From Gymnopus androsaceus JB14 (taxonomy: Eukaryota > Basidiomycota > Agaricomycetes > Agaricales > Omphalotaceae), in assembly GCA_009733575.1 (NCBI GenBank), contig ML769660.1, positions 1 through 64,000 of the forward strand: a DNA stretch of 64,000 nt. The letters run 5' to 3'. Below are positions 58,450 through 64,000 of the stretch, piece after piece. The notes under the pieces are model-generated. The model was not told the origin of the DNA. It ran no database searches and was given only the letters and a program-made list of their open reading frames with translations. The position numbers and the translations under genes were made by a program. How positions within the stretch are numbered: position 1 is the stretch's first letter; the number at the start of each line of letters is the position of its first letter.

Positions 58450-59092
58450 AATGTGTGTAGGACGTTGGTGACGCATAAGTTCGCCCTCGATAATAATTTG
58501 TCCTCTTTGTCGTGAGCCCTTTATCTTCCCACCTTCAACGTACCAACCTTCATACCCGTCATCATCAACTTCAAACACCATCCTTGGTGTCAGCTTTCGA
58601 CCTGTCTAGTTCTCCTCTTCCTCCAAGTGCATGTATCAACAATGGTAAATTCAGTCCGTTTGCTTACAATGTCAATCGATCCCGTAATAGTTGAGGAGGA
58701 AGCTCTTTTGTCCTTTTTCACCACAAAAATAATTCCGAAATCGTCATTTTCTGTTTCAGAGGTGAATGGGCTCGGTTGGCCTTTGTTGTTGGCTAGACGT
58801 CGAGAACTTGTTGGCTTCTCTACTGACGGTATTTCGGAGTCCTCAACGCTGTCGTTAACATTGTATCGTAAAAATGCGCCATTGATCCAGTTACCCAACT
58901 CTTCGATGACCTGCCGATGATGAGTTAATGATCGTCTAAAAATTAAATCCTCTTACCACTTGAGCTTGAGCCTCCCCTGTCAACAATGTCGTGAGTGAGT
59001 CAGAGTCTAAGTGTCGTAAGTTGTCCGACTCGCCATGAGACCGGTACCAGTTGTACCCACTGATCATCTTCGCTCTCCCGAGAGAGCTTAAC
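58450..59092 (-). pseudogene. 3' fragment of hydrolase gene Y (behind copy B)
   Basis: Matches 62118-62880 in order: tail frame KKDKRASSSTITGSIDI, LRYNVNDSVEDSEIPSVEKP, the GNWINGAFLRY exon, and the start of the DDQWVQLVP exon, where homology stops at GAGAGAGCTTA (59088) and the promoter sequence of the next secreted gene begins (CAGAGGTCGTACCATCCCC). It is a duplication scar without a promoter or 5' exons. It keeps an open tail frame that the parent Y has lost. Confidence 0.85.
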
Positions 59093-59273
59093 AGAGGTCG
59101 TACCATCCCCTTTCTGTTACCTTCTACTTTTGCACCGTCCAAACTCCAAAATATTATCGAATGACCTTCCCGTCCACGTAAAGCTTTCCAGCAAGATAAA
59201 TACCTCACCTGCTCTCATGAACCTTCACTCAGCTTTGAACTGAAAGCAGGTCGTCTACTCGCTCAACTACACC

Positions 59274-59860
59274 ATGAAGTTCTCTCCATTTGTTGTCCTT
59301 TCTCTTCTTTCAATTGCTGCGACTGGAGTTTTGGCGCAGGACTCGAGTGCTACAGATGGCACGAGTATTGTCGATACTACAACGGACACATCGACCGAAA
59401 CCGACACAGGCAAGTTACTGGGGATTTTTCTCAGCTCGCCTCACTTTTAATACTTTTTCTCTAGATACGGCCACTGTGATCTCTACCTCCGACGCTGCCA
59501 CTGAGACCACAACCGACACGGATACGGGTGAGCTACTCGCGATCTTCCTCACCTCTCACTCTTCAACATATTTTCACTCTAGATACTGATACTGCAACTG
59601 ATACTGCAATTATCGTTTCCGCCACAGACGTCTCACCCGTAACGGCCTCTCTCGCTTCGTCTGCATCCTCGGTGCTCTCTGTACAAAGTTCCGTCCTCGC
59701 ATCGTCTTTGCATAGCAGTGCAAGCAGTGCTGCGAGTGTGTCTGCAACTGCGAAAAAGAACAGTGCTGGAGAGAACAAGATGGCTGTGGGATATGCAGCG
59801 AGCGTGGCAATCGCGGCTGTGGTCGGCGCTGTTGGGTTTGGAATGGGTATCGTGTTTTGA
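59274..59860 (+). CDS. Copy C: shortest secreted Ser/Thr-rich surface-type protein
   Basis: Exons 59274-59409, 59465-59527 and 59583-59860 give 158 residues with the same signal peptide, a single 63-nt symmetric middle exon (TSTSDAATETTTDTDTG) and the same Ser/Ala stalk and hydrophobic tail. Intron 1 is GC-AG (CACAG|GCAAGT). No cysteine domain. Confidence 0.75.
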
Positions 59861-60119
59861 GATTCACGGGTGGTGACTGTCAGCGCAGTTTTTCAGTTGC
59901 GTTTTCAGTGTTACGAGAGTATTTTGGGGAGAGTTACAGGCAGCTTGTAAAATTGTAATCATTGTCGATTCGTAATTGATCTTTCATTTCGACGTTTCCT
60001 TTTTTGGACTTGCGAAGTACTACTTCGCCCATTGAATTTGCGACTTTCAACAATTCCCAGAAAGATGCCTCGAGGTGGATAATAACCTGTAATTAAGACA
60101 AGCACTTCAAAGTGTTCAT

Positions 60120-60738
60120 TCAAAATGCGTGAGTCTAGGAGTCGTCGGCGACGCATAAGTTCGCCCTCGCTGTTTGTCCTCTTCGTCGTGAACCATTTGT
60201 CTTCCCATCTTCAGCATTCCAAGCTTCATACTCCTCATCATCAGCTCCAAACATAGATTTCTTTTCTTCTTTGACGTCAGCTTTCGATTCGTCTAGCTCT
60301 CCTCTTCATTCGTATTAACAATGCTAGATTCAGTCCGTTCGCTTGCAATGTCAATCGATCCTGTAACAGTTAAGGAGGAAGCTCTTTTGTCCTTTTCCAC
60401 CAGAAAGATAATCCTGAAATCGTTAGTTTCTGTTTCAGAGCTGCATGGGCTCGGTGGTTATTTGTTGTTGGCTAGACGTCGAGAACTCGTTGGCTTCTCT
60501 GTTTTCGGTATTTTGGAATCTTCAACGCTATCCTTACCAATCTATCGTAGATATGAATCAATGATCGTCTAAGAATTCAATCCTCTTACCACTTGAGCCT
60601 CCGCTGTCCCAACAATGTCGCGAGTCGTTATCTAAGTGTCATAAGTTGTCCGGCTCACCATGGGACCACTCCGCAAATAGAACCAGTTGCACCCAATCAT
60701 CTTCGTTCCCTTGAGTCGCTCCCTTGAGAGCTTAACAA
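60120..60738 (-). pseudogene. 3' fragment of hydrolase gene Y (behind copy C)
   Basis: Same content and same breakpoint as the fragment at 58.4-59.1 kb (GAGAGCTTAACA|AAGGTCGTACCATC at about 60732), with more decay of the tail. Retains the SVEDSKIPKTEKP frame. Confidence 0.8.
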
Positions 60739-60921
60739 AGGTCGTACCATCCCCTTTCTGTTCAGTATTTTCTAATCTTGCTCCGTCCAAACTCCAGAAT
60801 ATCACCGAAAGGCCTTCCTGTCCACGTAAAGCATTCCAACAAGATAAATACCTCACCTGCTCTCATAAACCGCCACTCGACTTTGTTGAACTGAAAGGAG
60901 GTCTGCTCGCTCAACTACACG

Positions 60922-61937
60922 ATGAAGTTCTTGCCATTTATTGTCCTTTCTCTTCTTTCCATCGCCGCTACTGGAGTGTTAGCGCAGGACACGACGAGTG
61001 CTGAGGATGGCGCGAGTATTGTGGATCCATTGAGTACAGCGGATACCGCCAGTGTTGTGGATGCTACAACGGACACGTCGGCCGAAACCGACACCGACAC
61101 AGGCAAGTTACTGGAGATTTTTCTTAGCTCGCCCCACTTTAATGTTTTTCTCTCTAGATAGTATCGCCACTGTGACCTCTACCTCCGACGACGCCAGTGG
61201 GACCGCAACTGACACGGACTCGGATACAGGTGAGCTACTTGCGATTTTTCCTCACCTCGTCCCACTGCGAGTCTTCAACTTTTTTCACTGTAGATACTAC
61301 GACTGATACTGATACTGATACCGCAACTATAACTGCCGTCGCCGCTGGGCCAACGCAGACCCTTGGTCTTACCGATTGCGGTTTCGCTTGTATTTCGCAG
61401 GCTGCAGAGAGCCAAGGATGCTCTTAGTATGTTTCTCCTGAACCCTTCTTTTCCTCCCACCTAAAGGCATTTTTATTCAGCACCAACGCCGCCTGCGTCT
61501 GCGCAAACGCCCAAATCCGGGAAAACACCATGGAATGTTTCACGAACACTGGGTGTTCAGCGAGTGATTCGGCCGCTGCTGTTCAACTCCAACAGGCACA
61601 ATGTGGTACGTCGCCTTTCCGAAAATCGCACCTGCTAAAAACTTATTTACATGCAATAGCCGGTATTACCGTCATCGGAAACGCTACTGTTGGATCCTTC
61701 TCCGCCACAGATATCTCAGCGTATTCGGTATCGGCTTCGTCTGCATCGGTGCTCTCTGCGAAAAGTGTCGCCCTCGCATCGTCTTTGCGAAGCAGTGCAA
61801 GTAGTGCTGCTAGTGTGTCTGCGACTGCGAAAGAGAACAGTGCTGGAGAGAACAAGATGGTTGTGGGATATGCCGCGAGCGTGGCGATCGCGGCTGTGGT
61901 TGGCGCTATTGGGTTTGGAATGAGTATCGTATTTTGA
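60922..61937 (+). CDS. Copy D: CFEM-domain surface protein, probable GPI anchor
   Basis: Exons 60922-61102, 61158-61229, 61294-61426, 61481-61605 and 61660-61937 give 262 residues. Signal peptide MKFLPFIVLSLLSIAATGVLA, Asp/Thr-rich linker, then a CFEM domain across the exon 3/4 border: DCGFACISQAAESQGC, AACVCANAQ, MECFTNTGC and QQAQC, eight cysteines with spacing 3-9-6-1-11-5-15. This is followed by the shared Ser/Ala stalk and hydrophobic tail GYAASVAIAAVVGAIGFGMS. CFEM proteins are fungal-specific; some bind haem for iron uptake, others act in wall structure or host interaction. The Asp that ligates haem in Csa2-type proteins is not obvious in front of the third cysteine, so haem binding is uncertain. 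Intron 1 is GC-AG. Confidence 0.85.
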
Positions 61938-62117
61938 GGTTCCTTTTCGTTTCACAGTTGGACATTGTCGGGCAGTTTTTCAGTTTTTCAGTTTTTCAGT
62001 TGTTTTATTAGTGTTACGATAGTATCTGGCGAGAGTATCTGGCAGCTTGTAAAATTGTATCGTCCTCGATTCGTAGAAGTGCAATAACCTGTGATCAAGA
62101 CAAGCATTCTAAAGTAT

Positions 62118-64000
62118 TCATTCAAAAATATGTGAGTCTAGGAGACGTCGGCGACGCATAAGTTCGCTCTCGCTAATAGTTTGTCCTCCTTGTCGTGTAC
62201 CACTTGTCTTTGCACCTTCGACATTGCCAGCTTCATACTCCTCGTCATCAACTCCGAACACAGCTTTCTTCTTCTCTTCGACGTCAGCCATCGATTTGTC
62301 TAGTTCTCCTCCTCCTCCAAGTCCATTCGAATCAACAATGGTAGATTCAGTCCGCTCGCTTGGATTGTCAATCGATCCTGTACCAGTTGAGGAGGAAGCT
62401 CTTCTGTCCTTTTTCACCACAAAAGTAATCCCGAAATCGTCATTTTCTGTTTCAGAGGTGAATGGGCTCGGTTGGCGTTTGCTGCTGGCCAGACGACGAG
62501 GACTTGTTGGCTTCTCTATGACGGTATTTTGGATTCTTCAACGCTATCCTTCCCATTGTATCGTAGGAATGCATCGCTGATCCAGTCACCCAACTCCTCG
62601 ATTACCTGCCGATTCATGATGAGCTAATGATCGTCTAAAAATTCCATCCTCTTACCACTTGAGCCTCCACTATCCGACCATTGTAAAGTCGAGGTAAATT
62701 CACTGAAAAGAAAAGAAAATATGCACGTACCCATTAACGATGGCATCTGCAGGTATCCTGATCCAAAGTCGTAAGTCAGAGTCTAGGTCTCGTAATTTGG
62801 TGACTCACCATGAGACCACTCCGCAAATAGAACCAGCTGCACCCAATCGTCTTCGCTCTCCCTAGAGAGCTTATCCCGTTCCCTCTTCATCGCAACGATG
62901 TTCTCCGATGACCCCGCATTGACGGAACTCATCCTGATGCTTTCCCCAAACCGTGCGCTCTTCCCCGAGATCGCAAGATTCAATTCAATTTTCCTCGCTC
63001 TTTTAGCCTCTCTCACGCGGCCAGCAAAGATGACGGTATCGTCTAGAAGGACTGCCGTTAGACAGAAGAATAGCGGTAGAGGCGAACATGTCACCGACCT
63101 ACGAAGGGATCCTTTTCTCCGCACATTGCATGAGCTAAGGGCGGGAACTGGGCCAGTAGGTGATTTGGGGCGAGAATCGGCGAAAGGTGATAATCAGTCG
63201 CAAAATCAGGATTTCTATGAGGTCCAATGTACAAGATGGCCATGGCACGCATCTAAGGATAATAAGCACCCTCCAGTGTCGCAAAAATGAAGTTTACCAA
63301 CCATACTGGGCGATATGATTCGATCCTGAAAGTAACCTGTTCGACTAGTCATAGTCAGCCTAACACCTATAGGCTCCTTCTTCCGCTGGCTTGACTCCTC
63401 GCCAGACATTACCCTTGCAGCTTTAGAATCGGCTTCTATCAGTGCTGCAGAAAGTTCTTCCTGCTTTTCCGCTGCAGCTTCGATCCAAGCTGCAGTAGGG
63501 CTAGTATGAGGGTACACGTACTTCACCCGTGCTTGAAGAGGTCGGTCTTCTTCTCTCCGATTTGCATAGTCTTCATCGTCATCGCTGGTATGCGGATCCT
63601 CTTCAGGTTCTCGTAGGAAAGTACGACGACCGTGGGGGGTTTTCAACCCAGAAGTCGAGCGACGTATCCCTGGCCTCTGAGAGTTTACCGGAGATGTATC
63701 CTCCTTCTCACTTCCACTGGTAGTGGTTAAGCCACGAAGTGTGTCTTTCCAGCTGTTCTTTCGTTTGATCTTTCTATGTTTTCGAGATTCGCTAGCGCCT
63801 ACCATGCTTAGCGGGGACTATCGAAAGAGTTATTGCGATGAACGTTGCAAGAGAAAAGACTCAAATCCACTCACGATATGCTTCAAGTGATCCTTCTGAT
63901 CAGCAAGCTCTCGCAAGCCAGGCAAATTCCCGGAAGACTGTTCAGCACGGAGGACACGGAGATTATCCTCAGTCATCCAAGAAGTAAAGTTAAAATCGAG
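62118..64000 (-). CDS. Gene Y: HSL-like alpha/beta hydrolase, C-terminal part (5' end beyond window)
   Basis: The frame is open at the right edge. Exons encode LRAEQSSGNLPGLRELADQK, a long disordered insert (63.3-63.83 kb), NPDFATDYHLSPILAPNHLL and FPPLAHAMCGEKDPFV (catalytic Asp region, continuing after an intron with DDTVIFAGRVREAKRARK), EWSHGYLQMPSLM (catalytic His), and VIEELGDWISDAFLRY. This is the C-terminal half of hormone-sensitive-lipase-type esterases. The HGGG and GDSAG motifs should lie right of 64000. A one-base loss at about 62519 creates a stop after SKIPS; both duplicated fragments read through here, and the tail SSTGTGSIDNPSERTEST continues to 62118. Likely a lipid or ester hydrolase. 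Confidence 0.8.

Noticed and set aside
58627..58920. 97-codon plus-strand frame (similar at 60321 and 62224)
   Set aside because: Antisense of the duplicated 3' fragments of hydrolase Y; the minus strand carries the spliced coding frame.

Overview
The window is nuclear DNA of a filamentous basidiomycete, almost certainly an agaricomycete (mushroom-forming) fungus. Evidence: genes are split by many 45-70 nt GT-AG introns; families typical of agaricomycetes are present (NACHT-WD40 STAND protein, fucose-type fungal lectin, a lineage-specific protein joined to a TKL-like kinase, a CFEM protein); several small TA-flanked inverted-repeat elements occur; and housekeeping fungal genes (SEC9 t-SNARE, mitochondrial SDH3, a Dal5-like MFS carrier) lie among repeats. 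No rRNA, tRNA or CRISPR was found.

Layout. 0-13.4 kb is repeat-rich: a retroelement-type ORF, a decayed coiled-coil gene whose exon pair is tandemly multiplied, a long inverted-repeat pair (about 3.99-4.82 kb and 11.74-12.36 kb) enclosing a coiled-coil gene, a tiny chromodomain gene and a RING gene, then a TA-flanked element. 13.4-18.2 kb holds a decayed gene. 18.3-22.8 kb is an AT-rich NACHT-WD40 gene followed by two nested TA elements. 25-31 kb holds a Cys-rich protein, SEC9 and SDH3. 32.8-40.4 kb has an intact lectin, a truncated lectin paralogue and, between them, a large minus-strand kinase gene. 40.3-41.4 kb is a nest of inverted repeats. 43-47 kb has a secreted SGNH esterase and the MFS carrier.

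48-64 kb is the most remarkable part: a segmentally duplicated locus with ancestral order [gene X - secreted Ser/Thr-rich protein - HSL-like hydrolase Y]. The secreted gene now exists in four copies (A-D). Only D keeps an eight-cysteine CFEM domain. Copy A has instead multiplied one symmetric 63-nt exon together with its intron six times. B, C and D use GC-AG donors at intron 1. 3' fragments of Y sit behind B and C as duplication scars, and a dead copy of X is split by an insertion carrying a mitochondrial rps3 fragment.

A cross-cutting observation: at least seven single-base frame breaks interrupt otherwise well-preserved genes (coiled-coil gene, NACHT-WD40, Cys-rich, SEC9 twice, MFS, Y). 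Because SEC9 is normally essential and Y can be compared with its own duplicated fragments, residual assembly indels are a likely explanation for many of them, so the affected genes should not be taken as dead without reads.
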